NCBI RefSeq assembly: GCF_050389805.1
Contig: NZ_CP130945.1
Coordinates: 1-64,000, forward strand
Length of the DNA stretch: 64,000 nucleotides
Source: Bacillus_BD sp050389805
Lineage (GTDB): Bacteria; Bacillota; Bacilli; Bacillales; Cytobacillaceae
Direction of reading: 5' to 3'
The position numbers were made by a program, and so were the translations under genes. This document shows positions 28,851 through 44,900 of the stretch, piece by piece (position 1 is the first letter of the stretch; each line of letters begins with the position of its first letter). The notes under the pieces are model-generated. The model had not been told where the DNA came from, did not search any database, and saw only the letters and a list, made by a program, of their open reading frames with translations.

Positions 28851-30816
28851 GTGCCCAGCAAGCCGTTAATTGCTAGTTGGTGAAAGTCCAACCTGAGTAA
28901 GTACCAAGACGCTCAGTAGCTGACAGGCAACTGGTGAAGAAATTCTAAGGTTGAAGCCCTGTGACAAAGTAACTCCCTAGCGGAGTGCGAGCAAACTAAC
29001 AGGTTGTAACATAAAGTGAATCCTGCCGTCTCGTCAAAAGAACCTACCTACGGTAGCCAAAGAGAAGTCGAGCCTTGGGATAATGGGCGAAGACCATGGA
29101 AGGTGTGAAGATCTTGGAATAGCAGCACCGATGAATCTCTCGGGGTATGGGGAGCGACATGTTAGTAAAGTAGTTAGCGGAACTGGGGATACCCTCCTTG
29201 TCACTTTCTAACGAAAGTAAAGCAGAAACCTATAAGTGCAAACGAAGTGGTGGATGGATGAGAGGGAGTCGGAGGGGGTCATAGTACCATTAATGACAAT
29301 GACAACACAACATTGTCTAGGGAAGGACGGCGCAAGCCATTACCCTACTTCGTTCATATGTCAGAAGGAGGTAAGAGTCAGTGAATGTCAGGAAAATGAC
29401 TAACTACACCAATAAAGTAAAAGCTCAAGAACTCTGGAAGACGTTATATCTTTGTGCCAAGGAATGTCCAACTCGAAGATTTCACGCTTTATATGACAAA
29501 ATCTATCGTCCTGATATTCTATGGGAGGCATGGCAACGTGTGAAGCGAAAGAAAGGAAGTGGAGGTGTCGATGGACAGACGATTGAACAAATCGTCTTGG
29601 AGTACGGGGAAAAGAAATTTATGAACGAGCTCTATTTGGAACTAAAGGAGAAGCGTTATCACCCTAGTCCAGTCCTAAGAACCTATATTCCAAAGGATGA
29701 TGGAAAGAAACGTCCATTAGGAATTCCAACTATTAAAGATCGGGTCGTACAGATGGCAACGAAAATGGTTATTGAACCAATATTCGAGGCTGACTTTCAT
29801 GACTGTTCGTTTGGTTTTCGTCCAAAGCGAAATGCCCATCAAGCGATGGCAAAGATAAGAAAAGCCAGTAAGAAATGTTTTTGGGTAGTAGACGTCGATA
29901 TCCAAGGATATTTCGATAATATTAATCAATACAAGTTGATGAAAATATTAGAACAAAGGATTAGTGATCGACGGGTTTTAAAGCTTGTTCGAAAATGGCT
30001 AGAGTCAGGCATAATGGAGGAAGGCAAAATAAGAAACCCAATTACTGGTACACCGCAAGGTGGTGTAATTTCACCTCTTTTAGCTAATATCTACCTCAAT
30101 ACAATGGATATGCTTTGGGAGAAGAAGTTCAAAGACTTGGGTGAACTCATAAGGTATGCGGATGACTTCGTCATTATGTGTAAAACCAAACAACAAGCAC
30201 TTGAAAGTATAAAGGTCATCCAATCAATAATGAGGAAACTTGACCTTACTATTAATAGAAATAAATCGAGACTAGTTAATCTGTGGAATGACATAGATGG
30301 TTTCGATTTTCTAGGATTTCATAATCGGAAGTTTCCAATCAGACGAAAAGGTGGAAACACGTTATATGTCATGTCACATATACCTAAGAGGAATGCGATG
30401 AAGAAAATGCGTTCTAAGATTAAAGCCTATACAGAAGCAAGGAATAAACTATACTTGGATATCAGAGAGTTAGTAAAAGGGCTAAATAGGAAACTGCAAG
30501 GTTTCAAGAATTACTATCTTATCTCGGCTCACGCAAAGAAATGGCTAAATAGAATCGACTGGTATGTATTAGAACGACTTACCTTATTTCATAACAAAAA
30601 GAGAAATAATCGTAAGAAACATGGAAATTTAAAGGATGTAAGAAAAGAAGTGAAACATATATTAGTGAAATTAGCTAGTTAGACGCTGTAAAGCCAAGGA
30701 AAGAAGAACGTCGGAAAGCCGTATGAAGGAAAACTTCACGTACGGTTTGATGAGGAGAGCTGAAAGTAAAAGAGATAGCAAAAGCTATCCCTTTGAAATC
30801 AGTTTCTTACTCTACA
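28851..30816 (+). mobile_element. Group II intron
   Basis: About 1,966 bases, with the maturase gene inside. The 5' end GTGCCCAGC and the long folded leader (GTTGGTGAAAGTCCAACC, GGAGCGAC) are typical of bacterial group II introns. Domain V is visible at about 30714-30747 as AGCCGTATGAAGG, AAAA and CTTCACGTACGGTT. A domain VI hairpin (GATAGC-AAAA-GCTATC) follows, and the 3' end is probably CTCTAC at 30811-30816. It lies just after the bofA terminator, an insertion habit known for group IIC introns. The exact 3' junction is inferred. Confidence 0.88.
29381..30682 (+). CDS. Group II intron reverse transcriptase/maturase
   Basis: A 433-residue intron-encoded protein that splices and mobilises its host intron. 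The reverse transcriptase domain shows RPLGIPTIKDRVVQ, FGFRP, the finger-palm segment GTPQGGVISPLLANIYL and the catalytic YADD at 259-262. A maturase (X) domain follows (KLQGFKNYYLIS...). There is no C-terminal HNH endonuclease, so it belongs to the short, endonuclease-minus classes. Translation starts at GTG with AAGGAGG 9 bases upstream. The frame is intact, so the element may be active. Confidence 0.95.
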   Translation: MNVRKMTNYTNKVKAQELWKTLYLCAKECPTRRFHALYDKIYRPDILWEAWQRVKRKKGSGGVDGQTIEQIVLEYGEKKFMNELYLELKEKRYHPSPVLRTYIPKDDGKKRPLGIPTIKDRVVQMATKMVIEPIFEADFHDCSFGFRPKRNAHQAMAKIRKASKKCFWVVDVDIQGYFDNINQYKLMKILEQRISDRRVLKLVRKWLESGIMEEGKIRNPITGTPQGGVISPLLANIYLNTMDMLWEKKFKDLGELIRYADDFVIMCKTKQQALESIKVIQSIMRKLDLTINRNKSRLVNLWNDIDGFDFLGFHNRKFPIRRKGGNTLYVMSHIPKRNAMKKMRSKIKAYTEARNKLYLDIRELVKGLNRKLQGFKNYYLISAHAKKWLNRIDWYVLERLTLFHNKKRNNRKKHGNLKDVRKEVKHILVKLAS

Positions 30817-30975
30817 GTTAAACGGGATTTTGATTTCAATTCATAATTCAGAGCTGCTATGCTTGGGCCACCCCAATACTAATTGTCTACGTTGGCACTT
30901 TCGGTTCCACCACAGGATTCTTTATACTTTCACTAAAATTAATAACAGTTTTGAAAAAATATTTGTGAAAAGTTA

Positions 30976-31130
30976 TTGACTTCATGAGATAGGAAAAGTA
31001 TAATAATACAAGTCTTCATCAGGAAGTACTCTTTAAAAAGTTTTTTAAAAAAGATGTTGACTCATTGTTTTGAAAATGATATATTATAAAAGTCGCTTCT
31101 GAGCGACACTTAAAGATCGCTCTTTGAAAA
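30976..31130 (+). promoter_or_regulatory. Tandem promoters and boxA of rrn operon 2
   Basis: P1: TTGACT (30976-30981), 17 bases, TATAAT (30999-31004). P2: TTGACT (31057-31062), 17 bases, TATATT (31080-31085). A boxA-like GCTCTTTGAAAA is at 31119-31130. The region from the intron end to P1 (30817-30975) shows no gene. Confidence 0.85.
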
Positions 31131-31222
31131 CTGAACAACAAACGTCAACGTTAATTCTAGTTACTATATGTAACAAATTTAGTTGTTAATTAACAACAAA
31201 CTTTATGAGCTTTATCAAACAC

Positions 31223-32783
<1,561 letters not shown>

Positions 32784-32880
32784 ATACGGAACATCTCATA
32801 CTTTGAGATGAGTTGATTGTTTGTTGTTCAGTTTTGAAGGAGTAATCTTTTTAATTTCATAATAGATATTCCTGTTATAT

Positions 32881-32957
<77 letters not shown>

Positions 32958-32967
32958 TATATTTAAC

Positions 32968-33043
32968 GGGGGCTTAGCTCAGCTGGGAGAGCGCCTGCTT
33001 TGCACGCAGGAGGTCAGCGGTTCGATCCCGCTAGTCTCCACCA
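32968..33043 (+). tRNA. trnA: tRNA-Ala (TGC anticodon), copy 2
   Basis: Identical to the first-operon copy, including the ten-base spacing from tRNA-Ile and the encoded CCA. Confidence 0.97.
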
Positions 33044-33164
33044 TTTACTAAACTGATTTTTAAGCAACATTAAAATCAGTCTATTTGTTCCTTGAAAACT
33101 AGATAATGTAATGACAAGACATCATTGAAAGAAGTTCTTTTTTAAATTTAAGACCATTAACATT

Positions 33165-36099
<2,935 letters not shown>

Positions 36100-36159
36100 C
36101 AATTCATGATGAATGTCAGCATTATCTAGTTTTGAAGGAACAAACCTTCAATAAAATAG

Positions 36160-36275
<116 letters not shown>

Positions 36276-36280
36276 AATCA

Positions 36281-36308
36281 AAGAGCATCCTTTTATGAGG
36301 ATGCTCTT
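36281..36308 (+). terminator. Terminator of rrn operon 2
   Basis: AAGAGCATCC and GGATGCTCTT form a 10-bp stem directly after 5S. The T run is short. Confidence 0.8.
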
Positions 36309-36355
36309 ATTAGCTATATGTAAAATAATAATGGGTATTTAAATCATTTCAACAT

Positions 36356-36388
36356 AAAAAAAGAGCAGCTGATAGTAGATGCTCTTTC
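36356..36388 (-). terminator. Terminator of csfB
   Basis: On the reverse strand AAAGAGCA and TGCTCTTT form the stem, followed by a run of seven T. It starts right after the csfB stop codon. Confidence 0.8.
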
Positions 36389-36390
36389 CG

Positions 36391-36591
36391 TTAGGAGACT
36401 ATTCCTGGTTTAGTCACTTTTCTTAATTTACTAAGATAGTACTTATACTTTGGATCATTTGTTTCTGTCAAAATCACATCCTTTTCACATTCAATACAAA
36501 TAAAAGAAGTATAAAGATGGATCCCTTTATCTTTTTGCTCATCACAAATGACACATGTTTCTCCTTTTTTCTCCCTTGCAGCTGTATTCAC
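36391..36591 (-). CDS. csfB: Anti-sigma factor Gin (CsfB)
   Basis: CsfB/Gin is a small zinc protein made in the forespore that inhibits sigma-G (and sigma-E) until the right stage of sporulation. The 66-residue product has the family zinc ribbon CVICDEQK and CIECEK and the conserved GIHLYTSF between them; the TETNDPKYKYYLSKL tail also fits. I chose GTG 36591 because GGAGG lies 8 bases upstream and the length then matches B. subtilis (64). The sigma-F promoter upstream supports the assignment. Confidence 0.93.
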   Translation of the reverse strand: MNTAAREKKGETCVICDEQKDKGIHLYTSFICIECEKDVILTETNDPKYKYYLSKLRKVTKPGIVS

Positions 36592-36611
36592 TCTCTTCAC
36601 CTCCACTTTCC

Positions 36612-36641
36612 TATATTGCCCATTTAAACAATAATATATAC
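36612..36641 (-). promoter_or_regulatory. Sigma-F-type promoter of csfB
   Basis: Reverse strand: -35 GTATA (36641-36637), 15-base spacer, -10 GGGCAATATA (36621-36612). This fits the sigma-F consensus (GTATA, 15-16 bases, GGnnAnAnTR). csfB is a known sigma-F gene in B. subtilis. Confidence 0.7.
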
Positions 36642-36810
36642 AATATTTAAAAAATTGAATCACATAGTTTACTTGCTTACTATTGTATGTTCATCACTTC
36701 CGTTGGTTGTATGTCTTCATAAATTCTTTTTACTGTAGTAGTTGAAGAACATGACTAGTTTGATAAAATAAATAAGATTGTACAAGCATTATAGAAAGTA
36801 TGGTGTACGA

Positions 36811-38238
36811 ATGGATCAAACACTGACTCCTTTATATAATCAATTAATAAAACATCATTTAAAAAATCCAATTTCCTTACATGTTCCAGGGCATAAAAAT
36901 GGGAAAATTCTAGGTAACCAATATTTGTATTTTCAAAACCTCCTCAAGTTGGATGTAACCGAGTTAACGGCTCTAGATGATCTCCATTGTCCTGAAGGAG
37001 TAATAAAAGATGCTCAAGAACTTTTATCTTCTTTTTATGGATCTAAAAAGAGTTATTTTTTAGTGAATGGTTCAACAGTAGGCAATTTAGCTATGATGTT
37101 GTCAGTTTTAAATGAAGATGATATTGTATTTGTCCAACGAAATAGTCATAAATCCGTACATAATGGAATCGAATTAACAGGGGCAAAACCTATTTACTTA
37201 GATCCTGATTTTCATGAGGAATGGGGCGTATCAGGAGGGGTTTCCCCGCATACTGTTCAACAGGCGCTTAATTCGTATTCAGATGTGAAAGCTATTGTCC
37301 TCACATATCCGAACTATTATGGATTGGTAAATGATCTAGAGACCATTATCTCTTTAGCCCATAGTAGAAATATTCCTGTACTTGTTGACGAAGCGCATGG
37401 TGCTCATTTCATCACGGGCGGGTCGTTTCCAAAGTCAGCCGTACAAATAGGTGCAGACATCGTTGTACAATCAGCACATAAAACCTTGCCGGCAATGACA
37501 ATGGGTTCTTTTTTGCACTTTAATAGTCCGTATGTTTCATTAGTGGCAGTGGAAAAGTATCTTCACATACTACAATCTAGTAGTCCATCCTATCCAATTA
37601 TGGCTTCACTTGATATAGCCAGAAGCTATGCAGCTTCTTATCAAAATGAGGATCATGCATATTTAGAAAAAGAAATACAAATATTTAAGAATGAGCTACA
37701 ACAACTTGATAGAATTCATGTGCTAAATGATAGTAGAAAAGGAGATTTACTTAAAGTCACGATCCAATCGAGAAATGAGTTAAGTGGTTTTCAAATGCAA
37801 ACACTATTTGAAGATAAAGGCATTTATACAGAAATGGCCGATCCGAATAATGTCCTACTTGTACTGCCGCTTTTAAAAAGAAATCAGGAATATCCCTTAA
37901 AGGAGATTTCTGAGGCAATAGCGGACTCATTGGACGTTTATAAAACCGTTAGACGAACGTTAAAATACTCTTATTATCATCCCCGTATTTCAGCCTTAGA
38001 GGTTCATCCAAGGCAATTTCATAAATGGTCAACAAGAAAAGTACCATTAAAAGAGGCAGTAGGGAAAATTGCAGCACAGCAAATAACTCCTTATCCACCT
38101 GGAATACCGATCATACTACCTGGAGAGAGAGTTACTGAAGCAGTTGTTGTTCAGATCATGGATTTAATCGAAACGGGTGCAAGATTTCAAGGGGATCTAG
38201 AGATTTATCAGCATCAAATATATATTTTTGAAAATTAG
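36811..38238 (+). CDS. yaaO: PLP-dependent Orn/Lys/Arg decarboxylase family protein (YaaO)
   Basis: A 475-residue fold-type I pyridoxal-phosphate enzyme of the ornithine/lysine/arginine decarboxylase class. The opening HVPGHKNG, the DVTELTALDDLH segment, the DEAHGAH aspartate motif and the PLP lysine in SAHKTLPAMTMG (Lys224) are typical. The C-terminal PYPPGIPIILPGE motif is also present. The true substrate is not shown by the sequence. ATG 36811 matches the family start; its ribosome site is weak. tmk follows after 21 bases, as in B. subtilis. Confidence 0.93.
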   Translation: MDQTLTPLYNQLIKHHLKNPISLHVPGHKNGKILGNQYLYFQNLLKLDVTELTALDDLHCPEGVIKDAQELLSSFYGSKKSYFLVNGSTVGNLAMMLSVLNEDDIVFVQRNSHKSVHNGIELTGAKPIYLDPDFHEEWGVSGGVSPHTVQQALNSYSDVKAIVLTYPNYYGLVNDLETIISLAHSRNIPVLVDEAHGAHFITGGSFPKSAVQIGADIVVQSAHKTLPAMTMGSFLHFNSPYVSLVAVEKYLHILQSSSPSYPIMASLDIARSYAASYQNEDHAYLEKEIQIFKNELQQLDRIHVLNDSRKGDLLKVTIQSRNELSGFQMQTLFEDKGIYTEMADPNNVLLVLPLLKRNQEYPLKEISEAIADSLDVYKTVRRTLKYSYYHPRISALEVHPRQFHKWSTRKVPLKEAVGKIAAQQITPYPPGIPIILPGERVTEAVVVQIMDLIETGARFQGDLEIYQHQIYIFEN

Positions 38239-38259
38239 TAGGTTGGAGGAAAAGGAAGA

Positions 38260-38895
38260 ATGGGCTATTTTATTACACTTGAAGGCGTAGAAGGATCTGG
38301 AAAGTCTACGCTTATTCAACATTTGAAGGACTTTATTGAAAGGAAAGGAATAGAGGTGATCGTCACTAGGGAACCCGGTGGGATTGATATATCTGAGCAA
38401 ATACGCTCAGTTATTTTAGATACTAGAAATACAAAGATGGATGGTCGAACGGAGGCATTACTTTATGCCGCAGCAAGACGGCAGCATTTAGTTGAACGGA
38501 TTATTCCTTTGTTACAAGAGGGAAAAGTGGTCCTTTGTGATCGATTTATTGACAGTAGTTTAGCCTATCAAGGGTACGCTAGAGGACTTGGAATTGATGA
38601 GGTCTTAACAATTAATGAATTTGCAATTGGTAACTTTATGCCAGATTTAACCTTATACATGGACCTAGATCCCCAAATCGGCTTAAACCGGATTCGTAAT
38701 AATAAGGGAAGAGAGGTAAATAGGCTAGATTTAGAGGAGATCCATTTTCATATGAAGGTTCGAGAAGGGTATGAAGCTATTTTAGAGAGGTTTCCAGAGA
38801 GAATTGTAAGAGTAGATGCAAATCAGGAATTAGATAAGGTATTTTCAGATACTAAAGAAATCGTATTGGATAGGGCAAAGTCTATATTCCATTAA
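38260..38895 (+). CDS. tmk: Thymidylate kinase
   Basis: Tmk phosphorylates dTMP to dTDP, an essential step for dTTP synthesis. The 211-residue protein has P-loop GVEGSGKS (9-16), the TREPGG motif (DR-type nucleotide site), the YAAARRQHL lid region and CDRFIDSSLAYQG. GGAGG lies before the ATG. In B. subtilis darA, yaaR and holB come next; here a terminator and a giant reverse-strand gene intervene. Confidence 0.97.
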   Translation: MGYFITLEGVEGSGKSTLIQHLKDFIERKGIEVIVTREPGGIDISEQIRSVILDTRNTKMDGRTEALLYAAARRQHLVERIIPLLQEGKVVLCDRFIDSSLAYQGYARGLGIDEVLTINEFAIGNFMPDLTLYMDLDPQIGLNRIRNNKGREVNRLDLEEIHFHMKVREGYEAILERFPERIVRVDANQELDKVFSDTKEIVLDRAKSIFH

Positions 38896-38905
38896 GCAAG
38901 ACAAT

Positions 38906-38947
38906 AAAAAGAACCTCCATTCAAGATAAAGAATGGAGGTTCTTTTT
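38906..38947. terminator. Bidirectional terminator between tmk and the giant gene
   Basis: AAAAAGAACCTCCATTC and GAATGGAGGTTCTTTTT pair perfectly, with A and T runs on both sides, so it can serve both convergent genes. Confidence 0.95.
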
Positions 38948-41900
38948 CTACAATCGAACTTCTACAGTATGTTCATTACCATCATTGACTAATCCAAAGA
39001 CAAAACCAGAATTGGTGCTAATCTCAATTTCTTCTCCATCAAGTACTAAACCAGTAGCTCCAGTATGATTCTTTACTTCAATGGAATAGATTGTTTCTTC
39101 ATAACGATAAGTTACAGAGAATCCAGGCCAGTCATGAGGGATAGTCGGATTAACATAAAGTTTTTCACCACGTTTTTTGATACCTAAAATCCATTCAATC
39201 CCTGCCTGGTACATCCAGCTTGCAGCACCTGTATACCATGTCCAACCTGCGTGACCTTCATTCGGTTTAGCCGTATACACATCAGCTGCCATCGCATAGG
39301 GTTCACCTACATATTGTTTAACCTCTTGGTCAGTACGAGTATGATTCATTGGATTTAACATGTTGAACATTTCAACGGCTTTTTCACCATTACCAAGCTG
39401 TGACCAAGCAACAATCCCCCAAATGACTCCATGAGTATATTGAGCCCCATTTTCACGTAGACCTGGTGGATAGCCCTGGATGTAACCTGGACTTGGGTCT
39501 GTTTTATCAAAAGCAGGTGTTAACAAGCGAACGACCGACAAATCTCTATCTACAAGTTCACGGTCAAATGAATTCATTGCTTGTTGTGCACGCTCACTTG
39601 GAGCACCTCCTGAAATAACAGACCATGATTGTGCAATTGCATCAATTCGACACTCTTCATTGCTGATTGTCCCTAACCAATTGCCAGAATCAGTAAAGGC
39701 CCTGCGGTACCACTGACCGTCCCATCCATGTTCGTTTAAAGCGGCTATTAATTGTTCTCTTCTTTCTACATAGCTTTCAGCTTTGTCGAAATCACCTTGG
39801 TTCTGACAAATACTCTCAAATCGGCTTAGAATATCACAGATGAACCAGCCAAGCCAGATGCTTTCTCCTCGACCGTTGGCACCAACAAGATTCATTCCGT
39901 CGTTCCAATCCCCAACACCCATTAATGGTAGACCATGTTCACCAATACGAGAAAGAGCTTTGTCAATCGCACGCAGGCAATGATCATAAATATCTGCCGA
40001 TTGAGATGATTGTACAGTTGGTTCATAGCGCTCATGCTCGCCTTCCTTTAACGGCTCACTATGAATAAATGGAATGATTTCATCTAACACTCCAGCATCA
40101 CCTGTATGTTCGATATAGCGCGAAACTGTATATGGAAGCCATAGTAAGTCATCCGAGAATAGAGTGCGAATACCCCTTTGAGTTTCTTCATGCCACCAGT
40201 GTTGTACGTCGCCTTCTTCATACTGGTGAGCAGCATGCAGTAAAATCTGTTTTCGTGTTAATTCAGGCAAGGTGTGTAGCATAGCTAAGGAATCCTGTAA
40301 TTGATCGCGGAATCCATAGGCACCGCCAGCCTGATAGAATGCCGTTCTTGCCCACATACGGCAGGCTAATGATTGATACAACAGCCAACCATTCAACAGA
40401 ATATTGGTTTCAATAGATGGTGTTGAAACTTGAATTTGATCCAAATGGTGATTCCAGAAATCCAATACTTCTTGTAAAGCGGACTCACAAACAGATGGGT
40501 TTCGATACTTTCTAGTCAATTCGCATACAGCTTCATCGCTATCCTCACAGCCTAATAATACATAGACAACCTCCTCGGAATGCGGTTCCAATAGGATACT
40601 TTGCTGAATTGCACCACAGGTTTCGTTGAATGTCCCCGTACGCCCAGATAGCGAGACATTTTCAAGCGCAGCAGGATTTTCTAATGACCCGTTGCGGCCA
40701 ATAAATTCCGTTCGATCTGCCGTCCACGATTGTTTTTCCAACAACGAACTTTCTTCGGGGAAAATCCCTAGAAAGGCAACTGCCTCACGGAAAATCTCTT
40801 GATACGTGTTTTTTGCCGTTAAAATATGTGCATCCTCATTCCATTCCGACACAATATAAGGGGCATTTGCAGGTCTCATAACACCGAGCACCCACTCAGC
40901 ATAATAGGTCAAGGAAATTTGTCTTTTTCGATCACTATTATTTTTTAACTTGACCCGCATGATTTTAATCGGATCGTCTTTTGGAACATAGACCATCATC
41001 TCATGGAAAATCCCGTTTCTTTCATGCTCAAAGCGAGAGTATCCTCGTCCATGAGAAACTTTATAAGGCTCTTTTGCATGAACTGCGCTAGGTGCCATAG
41101 ACCATACTTGCCCTGTTTCATCATCCCTTAAAAAGGCTGTTTCAGTAGGTGGGTCTAAGACTGGGTCATTTGACCATGGGGTCAGTTTAAATTCACGGCT
41201 ATTATTCCACCATGTGTAGCCTGTTCCCATTTCAGAAACAAAGGTCCCAAATTTAGGGTTTGCCATGACATTAATCCATGGTGCTGGCAAATGGTGCCCA
41301 TTCTTAATCAGAATATGATACTCTTTCCCATCCTTAGAGAAACCGCCCCAACTATTGAAGAATTGCCATTCCCTTGTATCTTCTAGTTGTAATTGATCAG
41401 AAGAGGGAGGATAGGAAATTTTCGTTGAAATGGGAATCAGTTTTTCTGGATTTGCGACTTCCATTTTATCTTTTGGAATGCGGGTTTGTGCTTTTAAGCT
41501 GACGCCACCGGCATGTAAGATTAAACGCGATACAGCCATTAGCAGGTTTTTATCCTCATCGGGTAATTGATTAGCTGGGATTGCAAATACACCAGATAGA
41601 CCTACACCAAAACGATCTACTCCATGCTCAGCTGCTCGTTGTAAGGATTCTTGTAAGTTTTGCTGATAACCACCTGCAGATTCATTGAGTAGAACTAAAT
41701 CAAACAAAATGCCCAATCTCCGTAAGTACTCATGTCCTGTCAGGATTTTCACCACAAAAGGCATCTGGCTTTCATTCTCGATTCGGACAAGCAAAATAGG
41801 GCGGTCCCCCGAAATTCCGTAGGACCATAAACTAGATTGACCTTTGCGGTTATTTAAAATGCTCTCCTCACTGTCCTTACGAAGAGGTGGTCGATATAAA

Positions 41901-44900
41901 ACTTGACCGGCTAACTTTTGAAATTCTATCGCTTCCTTGCTGGATAGATGTAAATTTCTTAATTCAATTTGAGCGCGATTCCAAGCCATTTGGAACGCCC
42001 TTTCCACCGATTGATCAGGTGCAAAGCGACGAACAATATCAATTGCCTCTTCTCTGTTTTCACTGACAGAGGTAATCGCAAATAATTGAATTTGTTGTCC
42101 GGGTTTTATAGAGATTCTTCTTCTCATAATAAAAGCAGGATCTGCAACCGAACCTACTTTACCACGTAAACGAGAACGAATCGATTGTGGTTCGGATAAA
42201 CGATAGCCACGTCCAATAAAGCTTGACCGGCTTGTATCGTATTCAATCGTTCCAACTTGATTGCCTTCAAGGAGTAAAGCATGTGCTGCCCATAAGGTTT
42301 GATCTTCTTTTTCACGTGGTCTTCTGCCAGCAACAAGACACCCAGAATCCTGGTCAAAACTTGTTCGAATAAACAATTTACTAAAAGCGGTGTGGGCCTC
42401 ATCCGCAATAGGATTTGCCAGGGCCAATTCGGTAAAAGTAGTGACCTCTAAAACTTTTGATTCTTTACTAACATTACTTAAAGTAATTCGACGTATCTCT
42501 GCATTCCATTCTGGAGAAACACTAATCTCCATCGTGGTTTTGATCTCTCCATCTTTACGCATAAAGGAAGCCTTATCGAGTCCAAATGAAACGAGCCCAT
42601 CAGTCGATATCACCTTACAAGGCTGGTACGAAGGGGACCATACCTCGTCATTTGACATATCACGAATATAAATATAGTTCCCCCATTGATCCATCACCGG
42701 GTCTGGGCGCCATCTCGAAACAAGAAGTCCCTTATACGAACTAAATCCGCTGCCACTATTGGTTATAACGGTCGTAAGAGTTCCATTTGATAAAATATTG
42801 ACCTCAGGAGTATGCGTATTTGGAGAACGATATTCTCTTACAGACACATGGTCTTGTTTTTGTGTAGAATCTAAAACATGTTCTTGTGTCATAGCTGGAT
42901 GTTTAATTAGCCTTGCCTTTTTCGGAATTCGTTCCTGTAAGAGTAACTCCGTTGCCTGAACCTGTTTGTTACGATGGAATCGCTCATAAATGGGAGTAGG
43001 CAACAATAGATTAGCAAGGGTTAAAAAGCTCATTCCTTGGTGATGAGCCATGAAACTACGAATCACCATATGTTTCTGATTTTCTGGTAAACGTCTTTTT
43101 GTAAAATCAATGGCTTCATAAAAACCGTATTTCCCTCTACCATTTAATTTTTCTATCTCCTTTAAAGCTTGGAACGCTTTATCCTTTGCAAAAGGGAGAG
43201 AGAGGATTGTAGCATACGGTGCAACAACTAAATCCTGTTCAAGACCTCGTTTAAAACCTAATCCAGGTACACCAAATGCACGATATTGATAATTCATTTG
43301 GTAGTCAAAAGCATAAAAGCCTGATTCTGAAATACCGTGGGGGACGCCTCTTTGCTCTGCATACTGTATTTGGCGATCCACAACCGCTTTATAGGTATTC
43401 TCCCATAAGGAATTTCTATAGGTACGCATAAAGAGCCAAGGCATTAAATATTCAAACATCGTTGCTGACCAAGAAAGTAGTACAGGTCTTTTCCCTGCCT
43501 TGGTCATGGTTCTACCAAGTGCCTTCCAATGCGATACGGAAACTTGTCCTAAGGCAATGGAAATAAAACTTGCTGTTCTAGCTTCTGAAGCCATTAGATC
43601 ATATAGAATATCATCCCGTTCATTACGTTCCACATGGTAGCCTAGAGTAAATAGTTTTGCATCATGGTCATACAATGGGACAAAATTTGTTTCTTTAATC
43701 ATCCGATCAATTCGCTTAATTAGCCTTTTCCCTTTTTCAATCCATTCCTCACTTACTGGATTTCGAAGTAGTTTTCCTGAGCCAACAGGTGTTAACTCTT
43801 CGGAAAAGGCGGTTTGGAGTGAATCAGATGAAGATGAGTTAAGGTCAACGCCCATCTCTAAATCATTCCAACCTAGTAACTCTACTAAGCCTTCTCTTAC
43901 CGTGATAAGACAGCCAACAAAGTTTCCGGAGTCAACGGTTGATACATAGATTGGGGATAATGGCTTAAGTGTAACTGTGTCATACCAATTGTATAGATGA
44001 CCTTCCCATTTTTCCATTTTGTCAATTGTGTCTAATGTTCTTTCCAATCTTTGAATCAAACCTTGAGTATCGATAAAATGAAAATCCTTTGCCGCTAATG
44101 AACAAGTTAAGTACAACCCGATATTGGTCGGTGAGGTACGATGAGCAATCCCATTTGGCGGATCCATCTGTACGTTATCTGGAGGTAACCAGTTATCTTC
44201 TTCGGTCACATAGTCTTCATAAAAAGACCAAATTTCCTTAGACAGGCATCGTAGCTCCTCTTTTTCTTCCTTTGAGAAGGAAATGCTCTCCTGTTGTATC
44301 GGTTTGTTTAACCATCCGACAATGAGAGGTGTACATGCCCATAAAGCCACTAGTAATAATCCAATCACGACAACCGTCATATTCCCATTAAATAGGGTAG
44401 CGGCAGCAAAAAGCCCAACTAAGATATAGCCTCCAAACAACCCATAAATAGATTTGCGTTTTTGTGAACCCTTGCGTTCTTCTTCTGCAGAAGGTACCCA
44501 CTCAAGCAGATGTCTTTTTGAGACGGTCAAACGATAAAGAGTTCTTATAATCGCATCTAATAATAAAATGGTTTGAAAAGGGAGTGTGATGACTTCAACC
44601 ATTACCTGTCCAATCGTATAAAGAAGCCCTTTTATGTTTTGAAAAACATTTTGAATCGATAATAGGGAACGGAAGACAGGTAAAAATAGAGTTGCAAGGG
44701 AAATAAGCACCCACTTTAATGGAAAACCAGGCAACACAGTTACACCCAAGAGCATAATGAAATATAGGGACGGTGAAAGTAAACTTCTCCGTAAATTATC
44801 AATGATTTGCCAACGAGTTAAAATTGATAAATCAACGGGCACTAGTTCTCCATTTCGATTACGGGCTTTTGGAAATAGCCATAAAAGCAACTGCCAATCT

